DNA of 25,148 nucleotides from JAWLHA01 sp041690535. GTDB taxonomy: Bacteria; Pseudomonadota; Gammaproteobacteria; Thiohalomonadales; Thiohalomonadaceae. Within the stretch, counting starts at the first letter, position 1, and each line of letters begins with the position of its first letter. Below are positions 10,201 to 17,013 of the stretch, one piece after another. The DNA lies in assembly GCA_041690535.1 (NCBI GenBank), contig JAWLHA010000060.1:1-25148 (forward strand). Reading direction: 5' to 3'. Below the pieces are notes generated by a model. That model was not told where the DNA came from. It did not search any database and saw only the letters and a program-made list of their open reading frames with translations. The translations under genes and the position numbers were made by a program.

Positions 10201-11207
10201 CCGCCCAGGGCGCTCATGGCGGCCAGGACCGCGGCGATCCAGTACCCGTAGGCGCGCAGCACCGCCTCCAGGGTGATCCCACCCACCTCGCGGTACGGGC
10301 CGATGTGCAGGATCCCCATCAACTCATGGACCGGCTGGTAGTTGCGCGGGACCGTCCAGCCCCGGTTTCGGCCCGCCCGGGCCGCCTCGGAATCGGGGGG
10401 CATCGCCAGCAGCGCGGTGGCCACCGCGTGGCCGAGGTCGACCGGCGTGTGCCGGAGCTTGGCAAAGGGCCACTCGGGGTAGAGCGCGGTGCTGCACAGA
10501 AAGGGGAAGTCGGGGTGCTGCTTCGCCTGAATGATCGTGTAATCCCGCAGGTCGATCCGACCCTCCTCGGCCATGCGCTCCAGGGTGTCCGTGCGCACCG
10601 TGCCGGCATCCACCTTGCCGTCGCGCACCGCATAGACCACCGCGTCGTGGGTGCCGCCGAACGTCAGTGCCTTGAACTCGCGCCACGGGTCGATCCCGGC
10701 CCGCTGCAGCTCCAGCCAGGCGGCCTGGAAGCCCCCGAACGAACTCTCCTCCGCCCCCATGAACCGCTTGCCCTTGAGGTCTTCAAGCGTGTGGATGTCC
10801 GAGCGGTCGGCCCGGGTCAGGATCACGCCGCCGAATTCGGTGTAGGGGTGGCCGTTCAGGTCGTTTCTCAGGGTGGCGATCCGGCTCACCCCGTACTGCA
10901 CCTCCAGCTCCACATAGAAACTGGAGTTGGCCAGCACGAAATCCACTTTGCCCTGCGCCACCGCCGGGAAGATCTCATCGAAGCCGAGGGGGACAATGGC
11001 AAAGCGGTGGCCGGGGATATGGGCGCTCAAGTAGCGGGCAGTGGGGGTCCACATGCCGAGCGCCTGCTCGGTGCCGCGCTTGGCCAGCACGCCGATGCGC
11101 ACCTCGTCGAGTCCCTGCGCGGAGGCAAAAGGGACCGTGGCCAGCCACAGGACCAGGAACAGCCATCGGATCGGCCGGTGGTGGCCGATTGCATATTGCA
11201 GAGGCAT
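7215..11207 (-). CDS. Membrane sensor with PhnD-like periplasmic domain, PAS/GAF domains and an HD-GYP c-di-GMP phosphodiesterase
   Basis: The product has 1330 residues. The order is: signal/anchor segment 15-31; a PhnD-type solute-binding domain, about 32-310 ('VRIGVLAKRGTEQALGMWTP', 'GKVDFVLANSSFY'); transmembrane helix, about 320-342; coiled coil 345-395; PAS 395-500; PAS 505-620; GAF 630-800; PAS 808-930 ('LGNWVWDIGSGRLHWSDEIYR'); GAF 935-1100; and HD-GYP 1120-1305. The catalytic pair is His1177-Asp1178 (AMIHDIGK), and the second signature HHERLDGSGYP spans 1230-1240. Known HD-GYP enzymes hydrolyse cyclic di-GMP. Here the key motifs are intact, so activity is likely. There is no GGDEF or EAL domain. 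The periplasmic ligand is unknown: PhnD relatives bind phosphonates or phosphite, but sensor versions vary. The gene leads a minus-strand group with the TerB-like gene and glgP. Its promoter region abuts repeat copy 11313-11508. Confidence 0.93.
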   Translation of the reverse strand: MPLQYAIGHHRPIRWLFLVLWLATVPFASAQGLDEVRIGVLAKRGTEQALGMWTPTARYLSAHIPGHRFAIVPLGFDEIFPAVAQGKVDFVLANSSFYVELEVQYGVSRIATLRNDLNGHPYTEFGGVILTRADRSDIHTLEDLKGKRFMGAEESSFGGFQAAWLELQRAGIDPWREFKALTFGGTHDAVVYAVRDGKVDAGTVRTDTLERMAEEGRIDLRDYTIIQAKQHPDFPFLCSTALYPEWPFAKLRHTPVDLGHAVATALLAMPPDSEAARAGRNRGWTVPRNYQPVHELMGILHIGPYREVGGITLEAVLRAYGYWIAAVLAAMSALGGSTVFVSRLNRRLRRSEAELRDVREHLEQRVIERTAELEKTLVELAESRRRAELQRRDWNDAFDAISDPIFIHDRELRIVHANPAYAARAGLDAEALRGRLYWEVFPRLEGPLAACRQRPEQLKNAEEIRLDSGEVFVSRSFAIHHADGSHRHSIHVLEDMTAARRADAQRLTLSRALEQAGEGALVISRELEIEYSNSAASTLLGLIPDELCGSRFSDLFPAEALAGIAEIYIGAERDNGWSGEQELLARNGSRIPVYLTASTIRDEDYTPAGYVVTIMDLRPAKQAEAALCYRVEFEAIVGEIATRFVSVSHDAVDREIEAGLRQIGLFVGVDRAAVFIHAADEERLTNTHEWRAAGSEPPRDIRQTLPLADLPWLAPQLHRLEVVHIPDVGTLPAQAAAERGWLTAQGVQSLLLVPMVHTGALMGAISLERIANRLPWVDEDIRLVRTTGELIANALQHRAAELSVRESEARLSEAQRIAHLGNWVWDIGSGRLHWSDEIYRIFGLSPGQFEPSYGAFLERIPAEERGYVEEQVARALRREGEYSADHRVMRPDGEVRTVHEMGVVDFDETGSPIRMFGTVQDVTEARQAEQELRRLNRALRTLSRGNETLVRVGDETRLLAEVCRVLVETGGYRFAWVGYAEHDAQRTVRPVAHAGHEQGYLSAVAFSWGDQPSGQGPTGTAIRTGAAAIVRDITEPTFAPWREAAAARGYASCIALPLGEGCEVFGALTIDAGEPDAFDAQEVSLLTELANDLAFGIRTLRSRQERERAEKALAASEERLHRGLVQTIQAMAVTIEKRDPYTAGHQQRVAELAVAIARKLGLPEEQVEGLRLSAMIHDIGKIYVPAELLNRPGRLSDLEFRIIQSHPSVGYEIIRGIEFPWPVADIVVQHHERLDGSGYPNGLTGERILVEAKILAVADVVEAMATHRPYRAALPLQAALEEIEHHRGTRYDPQAVEACLTLFRAEGFSWPELEIDPGPPPLSRPPGESS

Positions 11208-11312
11208 TGTGAACGGTCTACCGCATCACAGAGTCCGGTCTCCACCGGGGCGAGCACCCTATGGTACTCCCTGTCCCCCGGGATGATAAGGGCGCTGGCC
11301 ACCCCGGCGTCG

Positions 11313-11508
11313 CAGGGTAAACGCCTACTCACTCGAAAGCGCTGTAAGTCCTTGAAAGCAGGCCCTCGAACGTACAGGGATGGAAGATGATTGCTCCCTG
11401 CATAATCTTCACTCCCAACATCCATGTCGGTCGTATTCACAGCGTACCTGCCTTCAAGGACTTACATCGCTCACAGCACGGCCGTGACGTAAGTATGCGT
11501 TTACCCTG
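11313..11508. mobile_element. Family A palindromic element, inverted and enlarged copy
   Basis: This 196-bp copy also begins CAGGGT and ends ACCCTG. Here the short arm is on the left and the long arm on the right, so it is inverted relative to 595-760. Matching parts include TGTAAGTCCTTGAAAGCAGG (11343-11362) and GTATTCACAGCG (about 11432-11443). Compared with the other copies, it holds about 50 extra bases after CGTACAGGGATG, which contain their own small hairpin, GAAGAT...ATCTTC. The 10-base flanks (CCCGGCGTCG left, CGATGTCGGG right) are not a duplication, which suggests an older insertion. It lies between the divergent HD-GYP gene and rph. Confidence 0.85.
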
Positions 11509-11539
11509 CGATGTCGGGCAGCGGTCGCGCCCGCTGCGG

Positions 11540-11564
11540 TTGGGGGGTACAATGCCACCCCCAA
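11540..11564 (+). promoter_or_regulatory. Possible rph promoter within a hairpin
   Basis: TACAAT (11548-11553) resembles a sigma-70 -10 box 38 bases before the rph start. It sits in the loop of a 7-bp inverted repeat, TTGGGGG (11540-11546) with CCCCCAA (11558-11564). No good -35 box is seen at the right distance. Confidence 0.35.
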
Positions 11565-11590
11565 AACACCGACGAGAAAGGTTAGGCATC

Positions 11591-12307
11591 ATGCGTCCAA
11601 GTGGCCGTGCCCCGGACCAGCTGCGAGAGATCCGGCTGACCCGCAATTACACCAAGCATGCCGAAGGCTCCGTGTTGGTCGAGTTCGGCGACACCAAGGT
11701 GATCTGCACGGCCAGCGTGGAGGAGCGCGTCCCCCGCTGGCTGAAGGGCAAGGGCCAGGGCTGGGTCACCGCGGAGTACGGCATGCTGCCCCGCTCCACC
11801 GGCCAGCGCATGGGGCGCGAGGCCGCCCAGGGGCGCCAGGGGGGCCGGACCATGGAGATCCAGCGGCTCATCGGCCGCTCCCTGCGGGCGGTGGTGGACC
11901 TCAACGCCCTGGGCGAGCGGGTCATCACGGTGGACTGCGACGTCATCCAGGCCGACGGCGGCACCCGCACCGCCTCCATCACCGGCGGCTACGTGGCCCT
12001 GGCCGATGCCATCGCCCACCTCAAGCGCAAGCGTCTCATCCAGCGCGACCCGCTCCACGGGCAGGTGGCGTCGGTCTCGGTGGGGATCTACCAGGGGGTG
12101 CCGGTGCTCGATCTGGACTATGCCGAGGACTCCAGCGCCGAGACCGACATGAACGTGGTGATGAACGACGGCGGCGCCTTCATCGAGGTGCAGGGCACGG
12201 CCGAGGGGCACGCCTTCCGCCGCGACGAACTGGACGCCATGCTGGGCCTCGCCGAGGGCGGCATTCGCGAACTCATCGCCCGGCAGGCCGAGGCCCTCGC
12301 GGAGTAA
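11591..12307 (+). CDS. rph: Ribonuclease PH
   Basis: The product has 238 residues, the same as typical RNase PH, starting at the ATG at 11591. The sequence is conserved along its full length: 'MRPSGRAPDQLREIRLTRNY', 'GWVTAEYGMLPRSTGQRM', 'GRSLRAVVDLNALGE', 'CDVIQADGGTRTASITGGYVAL' and 'DLDYAEDSSAETDMNVVM'. The enzyme is a phosphate-dependent 3'-5' exonuclease. It trims tRNA precursors and takes part in rRNA turnover as a hexamer. Longer frames reaching back to 11387 run through repeat DNA and are not credible starts. Five bases separate it from rdgB, so the two are co-transcribed. Confidence 0.97.
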   Translation: MRPSGRAPDQLREIRLTRNYTKHAEGSVLVEFGDTKVICTASVEERVPRWLKGKGQGWVTAEYGMLPRSTGQRMGREAAQGRQGGRTMEIQRLIGRSLRAVVDLNALGERVITVDCDVIQADGGTRTASITGGYVALADAIAHLKRKRLIQRDPLHGQVASVSVGIYQGVPVLDLDYAEDSSAETDMNVVMNDGGAFIEVQGTAEGHAFRRDELDAMLGLAEGGIRELIARQAEALAE

Positions 12308-12312
12308 CCGCC

Positions 12313-12915
12313 ATGAATGAGCGTGCGACACGCCGCGTGGTGCTGGCCAGCGGCAACAAAGGGAAGGTGCGGGAGATCAACCAAATCCTCGCTGGGCTGC
12401 ACATCGAGGTGGTCCCCCAGACCGACTTCGACGTGCCGGAGATCGAAGAGACCGGCCTCACCTTCGTGGAAAACGCCATCCTCAAGGCGCGCAATGCCGC
12501 CCGCCACACCGGCCTGCCCGCCATCGCCGACGACTCCGGGCTGGAGGTGGATGCGCTGAAGGGGGCCCCCGGGATCTACTCCGCCCGCTACGCCGGCCCC
12601 GGCGCCAGCGACGAAGCCAATTTGCAGAAGTTGCTCGCGGAATTGAAGGACGTTCCGGAGGCCGAACGCACCGCCCGCTTCCAGTGCCTAATGGTGTATA
12701 TGGAGCATGAGCTGGACCCCACCCCCGTCATCTGCCAGGGCACCTGGGAGGGGCGCATCGCCTTCGAGCCGGCCGGTGAGAATGGTTTCGGCTACGACCC
12801 GGTCTTCTTCGTGCCCGCGCAGAACTGCACCTCGGCCCAGCTCCCGCCCGAGACCAAAAATCGCCTCAGCCACCGCGGACAGGCCTTGCGTCTGCTGGTC
12901 GAGGCTCTGAGCTGA
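12313..12915 (+). CDS. rdgB: Non-canonical purine NTP pyrophosphatase (XTP/dITP diphosphatase)
   Basis: The product has 200 residues, the normal length. The family start 'VVLASGNKGKVREINQIL' has the phosphate-binding SGNKGK at about residues 12-17. 'TGLTFVENAILKARNAA', 'IADDSGLEVDAL', 'ENGFGYDPVFFVP' and the C-terminal 'NRLSHRGQAL' are all present. The enzyme cleaves dITP, XTP and related deaminated nucleotides to the monophosphates and so keeps them out of DNA. It sits five bases after rph and 111 bases before hemW, an arrangement common in gammaproteobacteria. Confidence 0.96.
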   Translation: MNERATRRVVLASGNKGKVREINQILAGLHIEVVPQTDFDVPEIEETGLTFVENAILKARNAARHTGLPAIADDSGLEVDALKGAPGIYSARYAGPGASDEANLQKLLAELKDVPEAERTARFQCLMVYMEHELDPTPVICQGTWEGRIAFEPAGENGFGYDPVFFVPAQNCTSAQLPPETKNRLSHRGQALRLLVEALS

Positions 12916-13026
12916 ACCCGCTGCGGGCGCCGCGGCCCCCGCCTGCCAATCCGGACATCCTGTCGAACTCGCTGGGCTCCGGCGGGTGGGCATCTTCCGA
13001 GCCGCCCTCCCCATACGCAATCCCCC

Positions 13027-14193
13027 ATGAATATTCACTTTACCCAATCCCCGCCCCTGTCGCTCTACCTGCACTACCCCTGGTGCGTGCAGAAGTGCCC
13101 CTACTGCGACTTCAACTCCCACGCGGTCAAGGGCGAGCTGGCCGAGGGTGCCTACATCGACGCGCTGATCGCGGATTTGGAGCGGGAGCTGCCGGCGGTA
13201 TGGGGCCGGCCGGTGGTGAGCCTCTTCATCGGCGGGGGCACCCCCAGCCTCATGAGCCCCGAGGGGCTGGAGCAGCTGCTCTCCGCCATTCGGGCCCGGC
13301 TGAGGTTGTTGCCGGGGGCCGAAATCACGTTGGAGGCCAATCCCGGCACCGTGGACGCGGGCCGCTTCCGCGCCTTTCGCGAGGCGGGGGTGAACCGCCT
13401 CTCCATCGGGGTGCAGAGCTTCCAGGACGACCTGCTGCGGCGCATCGGTCGCATCCACGACCGGGCCGAGGCGATCCGCGCCGCCGAGGCGGCCCGGGCG
13501 GCGGGTTTCGAGCGGCTCAACCTCGACCTCATGTTCGGCCTGCCGGGGCAGAGCCCCGCCCAGGCCCGGGCGGACATTGAGACCGCCCTCGCCCTGAAGC
13601 CCGACCACCTCTCCTACTATCAGCTCACCCTGGAGCCGAACACCGCCTTCCACCAGAGCCCGCCGCCCTTGCCCGAGGATGATGCAGTCTACGGGATGCA
13701 GGTGGGGGGGCAGATCCGCCTGGCCGAGGCCGGTTATCGGCAGTACGAGGTCTCCGCCTACGCCCGTGAGGGGGCCCGCTGCATTCACAACCTCAACTAC
13801 TGGCACTTCGGCGACTACCTGGGGATCGGCCCCGGCGCCCACGGCAAGATCACCGACGCCCCCACCGGGCGGATCAGCCGCCGCTGGAAGGTGCGCCACC
13901 CGCGTGATTACCTGGCCCAGGCCGCAACCGACGGGGCCGTGGCCGGCGAATCCACCTTGAGCGCCGAAGACGCCCTACTCGAGTTCATGATGAATGCCCT
14001 GCGCCTGACCGAGGGCTTCGACACGCGGCTCTTCTGCGAGCGCACCGGATTGCCGCTGGACGCTGTGCAGGCGCCGTTGGACGAGGCCCAGCGGCTGGGG
14101 CTTCTGCGGTGGGACCTCCGCCGCGTGCACCCCACCGGCAAGGGGCGCATGTTCCTGAACGAACTGTTGGAGCTGTTCCTGGCGGAAAATTGA
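13027..14193 (+). CDS. hemW: HemW-type radical SAM heme chaperone
   Basis: The product has 388 residues from the ATG at 13027. The radical SAM cluster motif CxxxCxxC is Cys20, Cys24 and Cys27 ('HYPWCVQKCPYCDFNSH'). 'SLFIGGGTPSLM' (about 66-77) and 'ITLEANPGTVDAGRFRAFREAGVNRLSIGVQSF' follow, as in HemW/HemN. HemW lacks coproporphyrinogen dehydrogenase activity and delivers heme to membrane respiratory enzymes. Members lack the N-terminal extension and extra cysteine of true HemN, and this protein starts only 19 residues before the first cysteine, which supports HemW. The position after rph and rdgB is also typical. The 111 bases between rdgB and this gene show no clear promoter. Confidence 0.94.
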   Translation: MNIHFTQSPPLSLYLHYPWCVQKCPYCDFNSHAVKGELAEGAYIDALIADLERELPAVWGRPVVSLFIGGGTPSLMSPEGLEQLLSAIRARLRLLPGAEITLEANPGTVDAGRFRAFREAGVNRLSIGVQSFQDDLLRRIGRIHDRAEAIRAAEAARAAGFERLNLDLMFGLPGQSPAQARADIETALALKPDHLSYYQLTLEPNTAFHQSPPPLPEDDAVYGMQVGGQIRLAEAGYRQYEVSAYAREGARCIHNLNYWHFGDYLGIGPGAHGKITDAPTGRISRRWKVRHPRDYLAQAATDGAVAGESTLSAEDALLEFMMNALRLTEGFDTRLFCERTGLPLDAVQAPLDEAQRLGLLRWDLRRVHPTGKGRMFLNELLELFLAEN

Positions 14194-14397
14194 CCAAGTC
14201 CTGCAGGCCCGCCTTCCGGCGGGACCATCGAACTGACCCGTCCACCAGCGACTGCCGAACCTTCGCCGCTCCGGCTCAGCCGCATGCCCCAGGGAACGCA
14301 AGAGCGCGGCTCAGCGTAAAGGCTGATACCCGCACCCCCGACCCTTGGCGACTTTGGCTGCGAACAAGGACTCCCTCGGTAACACCCCAAAGCCATC

Positions 14398-14560
14398 CCG
14401 TAGATCGGGTTGGCGCAGCGTAACCCGACGCCCCCGTTCCATATCCCCCACCCATTCTGCCAGTGGAGCAATCCGTAGGTGGGGTTGGCGCAGCGCAAAC
14501 CCGACGCCCCCCGTTCCGTATCCCCCACCCATTCTGCCCAAGTGGAGCATGCTGGCTGGT
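14398..14560. repeat. Two tandem REP-like units after hemW
   Basis: Two copies of a 75 to 88-base unit lie head to tail, starting at 14398 and 14473. Each opens with a short hairpin of the GGGTTGGCGCAGCG...AACCCGAC type and then shares CCCACCCATTCTGCC and AGTGGAGCA. A third, truncated start (GGTAGGTCGGGTT) follows at about 14563. The hairpin resembles a REP sequence seen widely in proteobacteria. No protein frame is credible. Confidence 0.8.
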
Positions 14561-14644
14561 ACGGTAGGTCGGGTTCATTCGTTGGTGCTTAAGGGGGCCG
14601 AGTACGAGCAGGCGGATAAGCGCAGCGTCTCATATTACAGCCGG

Positions 14645-14831
14645 CTAGAGCACCGAACAGATAAATCCGACGCGCCCAACATGTAGGGTGGATAAGCGCA
14701 GCGCATCCACCGTGCGGCGTCGAATTGGTGGATGCGCTGCGCTTATCCACCCTCGGTTCGCTGCCCCCGTCACCTGCGGCGCAATTTGGCTGCGATTGGC
14801 GATCTTTCGGTTTACCTGTTCGGTGCTCTAG
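14645..14831. repeat. Nested inverted repeat, family C
   Basis: The outer arms CTAGAGCACCGAACAG (14645-14660, match extended to 14665) and its complement (14811-14831) agree in 20 of 21 positions. Inside is a perfect 26-bp inverted repeat (14686-14711 with 14727-14752) built on GTGGATAAGCGCAGCGCATC, with a 15-base loop. This core is a familiar dispersed REP type. A stray fragment, GCGGATAAGCGCAGCG, lies at about 14612. No flanking duplication is visible. The right arm contains the stop codon of arfB. Confidence 0.85.
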
Positions 14832-15256
14832 AACACCTTCTTCCGCAACGCCTTCTGCCGCCCATGCTTCGACTTGCTGTCCATGCGCCGCTGCTGTGAA
14901 GCGCGGCTTGGCTGGGTGGGTCTCCGCTTCTTCTGCACCACCGCCACGCCCTTCACCAGTGCAGCCAGCCGCTGCAGCGCCTCCTCCCGATTCTTCTCCT
15001 GAGTGCGAAACCGCTGTGCCTTGATGACGATCACCCCCTCCCCACTCAGGCGCTGGTCACTCAACGTCAGCAGCCGCTCCTTGTAGAACTCCGGCAGCGA
15101 GGACGCCCGCACGTCGAAGCGCAAATGAATCGCCGTGGCCACCTTGTTCACATTCTGCCCACCCGGACCGCCGGCATGGATCGCCGAGAGTTCGATCTCC
15201 TGCAGCGGGATCGACACACGGGCGGAAATTGGCAAATGAGAGTCAGAGGTTGTCAT
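14828..15256 (-). CDS. arfB: Alternative ribosome-rescue factor ArfB (YaeJ)
   Basis: The product has 142 residues; E. coli ArfB has 140. The catalytic GGQ is at residues 32-34 in 'IHAGGPGGQNVNKVATAIHLRFD', followed by 'ASSLPEFYKERLL' and 'GVIVIKAQRFRTQEKNREEAL'. The basic tail (about 112-142: KKRRPTQPSRASQQRRMDSK...) is the part that enters the empty mRNA channel of stalled ribosomes. The protein hydrolyses peptidyl-tRNA there. The length excludes a full release factor, because there is no stop-codon recognition domain. The TAG stop is supplied by the outer arm of the repeat at 14811-14831, so the last residues may have been reset by that repeat. Confidence 0.95.
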   Translation of the reverse strand: MTTSDSHLPISARVSIPLQEIELSAIHAGGPGGQNVNKVATAIHLRFDVRASSLPEFYKERLLTLSDQRLSGEGVIVIKAQRFRTQEKNREEALQRLAALVKGVAVVQKKRRPTQPSRASQQRRMDSKSKHGRQKALRKKVF

Positions 15257-15336
15257 GCCAGTGATTGTGGAGGGGCAGATGGTCAGGGTGCAAGGCGAGA
15301 ATTACACTGCAACAGCCCTTTGAGGTCGCCGGTATT

Positions 15337-15356
15337 CTGTAGGAATTGGCCTACAG
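15337..15356. promoter_or_regulatory. Palindrome in the arfB/lysE intergenic region
   Basis: CTGTAGG (15337-15343) and CCTACAG (15350-15356) pair perfectly around six bases. It lies in the divergent intergenic region (15257-15537), where an operator would be expected. No regulator gene is adjacent and the role is unproven. Confidence 0.3.
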
Positions 15357-15373
15357 ACACGCAACAGCCGGTC

Positions 15374-15389
15374 TGGCACGATATTTGGG
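15374..15389 (+). promoter_or_regulatory. Weak sigma-54-like promoter match
   Basis: TGGCACGATATTTGGG matches the -24 element TGGCACG and the spacing to TTG. It has GG instead of the expected GC at -12, so the match is incomplete. It points toward the LysE-type gene, 149 bases downstream. Confidence 0.25.
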
Positions 15390-15537
15390 TGTAGGCGTCA
15401 GCGCGCCCCGAGTGGGATTCTTCGCACACGGGTGGGCCGCCCTGTTAGAGACGAGGAAACGCGAGTCCATGTGAAGGGCTCCCGCGGCTGAGACCGTTGG
15501 GTCCGGCCTGTCTTTAAATAGAAAATCACACAATGAG

Positions 15538-16152
15538 ATGTTCGAGTACGCGGTAGCAGCATTGACGTTCGGTTTGGCGGCGGGTCTCAAACCCGGACCA
15601 CTGGGAATCGTCATCATTCAGCAAACGCTTGCGCACGGATTCGCTGCGGGCGCACGCGCAAGCATGGCCCCGCTGGTGACAGATGGGCCCATCATCCTTG
15701 GGGCGTTGCTGCTCTTGCCGAGATTGCAGGGGTATTCCCCGTTCGTTGCCGGCCTCAGTTTGGCCGGTGGCCTCTACCTGCTCTGGCTTGGTGCCAAGTT
15801 GGTCCGGATTCGGGCCATTCCTCTGGGCGGATCGGCAACTCCAGGCGCGTCACTGCGGGCGGCGATCAAGGTCAATCTACTCAATCCGAGTCCGTACCTC
15901 TTCTGGTTCAGTGTGGGTGGGGCCTACATTCTCCTCGGGACCACGGTACAAGCCCTGGTTTTCGTGGTCGTCTCCATCGGAACACTCATCGCATCGAAGA
16001 TGCTCGTGGCCGGCATTGCAGCAACAGCCAGACCCCTGCTGCAGGGGGCGGCGTACGTCAGAGTCATGCAGGCATTGGCGGTAGGGCTCATGTGCTTCGG
16101 GGGCTTGCTGGTGAGCCGTGGTTTCGATGGGGTCGCGGGCGGTGCAGGTTAG
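15538..16152 (+). CDS. LysE/RhtB-type amino-acid exporter family protein
   Basis: The product has 204 residues from the ATG at 15538, the usual size. Hydrophobic segments lie at about 5-27, 42-62, 68-90, 118-137, 140-165 and 178-198, giving the six expected membrane spans. The first loop carries the family signature 'AAGLKPGPLGIVIIQQTLAHGF', where many members have 'PGPN'. Relatives export lysine, threonine, homoserine or other small polar compounds. The substrate here cannot be told. A GNAT acetyltransferase gene follows with its start 38 bases after this stop, so the two may share a transcript. The ribosome site is weak (AATGAG before the start). Confidence 0.85.
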   Translation: MFEYAVAALTFGLAAGLKPGPLGIVIIQQTLAHGFAAGARASMAPLVTDGPIILGALLLLPRLQGYSPFVAGLSLAGGLYLLWLGAKLVRIRAIPLGGSATPGASLRAAIKVNLLNPSPYLFWFSVGGAYILLGTTVQALVFVVVSIGTLIASKMLVAGIAATARPLLQGAAYVRVMQALAVGLMCFGGLLVSRGFDGVAGGAG

Positions 16153-16189
16153 CGGCAGGCGCAAATTCAGAGCCGTTGAGGGGGATTCC

Positions 16190-16711
16190 ATGGTGTTGAT
16201 TCGTGACTACCAGCCGAGAGATGCCGCGCAAGTCGATGCGCTCGCCCTTCGGGCCTTTGATGAGTTCAGGAATGACTTCGTCGATTGGCCCGCCTTTCGG
16301 AAAAAGATCGCGAACATGTCCGCGTTGGGCAGTCTCGGGGAGATCATCGTGGCAGAGGCGGATGGGGAGATTGCCGGTGCTGTGGTGTACATCGGCCCAG
16401 GTGCGCCGAAAGCCGAGTTCTTTAGACCGGAGTGGTCCGTGATGCGGATGCTGGTGGTGTCGCCCGAGGCCAGGGGGCGCGGCATCGGGCGAATCCTGGC
16501 CGAAGAGTGCTTGCGTCGAGCCAAACGCGACGGTGCACCGGCCTTTGCGCTGCATACGAGTGAGTTAATGAAGGTGGCTCTACCGATGTATCAGCGGATG
16601 GGGTTCCACAAGGTGGCTGACGGACCGGCCATTCATGGGGTGGCGTATGGCATCTATGTCAAGGATCTTGGCGGCGCGGCTGAGTGCACCGGGTCGGGTC
16701 AGTTGCCTTAG
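16190..16711 (+). CDS. GNAT-family N-acetyltransferase
   Basis: The product has 173 residues from the ATG at 16190, which follows a strong GAGGGGG site. The open frame extends upstream to 16118, but that part overlaps the LysE gene. The acetyl-CoA binding signature is 'MLVVSPEARGRGIGRILAEECLRRA' (about residues 87-111), with the R-G-x-G core at about 97-100. Later, 'HTSELMKVALPMYQRMGFHKVAD' is the usual last motif. It presumably transfers an acetyl group to an amine. The acceptor is not known. Pairing with an amino-acid exporter hints at detoxification or export of an amino compound, which is inference. Confidence 0.88.
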   Translation: MVLIRDYQPRDAAQVDALALRAFDEFRNDFVDWPAFRKKIANMSALGSLGEIIVAEADGEIAGAVVYIGPGAPKAEFFRPEWSVMRMLVVSPEARGRGIGRILAEECLRRAKRDGAPAFALHTSELMKVALPMYQRMGFHKVADGPAIHGVAYGIYVKDLGGAAECTGSGQLP

Positions 16712-16751
16712 GCCCGCGTAGAAAAACCGCTTTCACTTGCAGGCGACGCGC

Positions 16752-16860
16752 CGAAGCACCCGAACAGATAAACGGACAAGTCACCATCGCCGCCGAGTTG
16801 CACCGTGAGTGGTGGGCAGTGACCCCCGGCGTAGGGTGGATGCGCTGCACTTACCCACCC
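16752..16860. repeat. Degenerate second copy of the family C repeat
   Basis: GAAGCACCCGAACAGATAAA (16754-16773) matches the outer arm at 14648-14665 apart from a small insertion. GGATGCGCTGCACTTACCCA (about 16838-16857) matches the right REP arm at 14727-14752 with two differences. The other arm is poorly kept (GGTGGGCAGTG at about 16811). The 302-bp gene-free stretch 16712-17013 otherwise holds only an imperfect hairpin, GGCCGTC...GGCGGCC, near 16950-16969. Confidence 0.65.
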
Positions 16861-17013
16861 GACTACCTGGCCCACCTTACACAGTCAGGTATACCCCAGG
16901 TGGGGCGGCAGGCGGGTACTCTGCCAGTGGACAGAGCCTGCAGGCAATGGCCGTCTGGAGAGGCGGCCCTTTGTTGCTGCCCTACCTTTCCCTGCATCCG
17001 CCCAATTGCCCCG

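Noticed and set aside
9261..11390. 709-residue + strand frame opposite the HD-GYP gene
   Set aside because: Antisense shadow of a protein with clear domains; it also runs into the repeat at 11313.
13027..14193. Oxygen-independent coproporphyrinogen oxidase HemN
   Set aside because: Short N-terminus before the CxxxCxxC motif and the rph-rdgB context fit HemW better.
14194..14827. Possible CRISPR array in the repeat cluster after hemW
   Set aside because: Only two to three units of unequal length, with hairpins and no regular spacers; no cas genes nearby.
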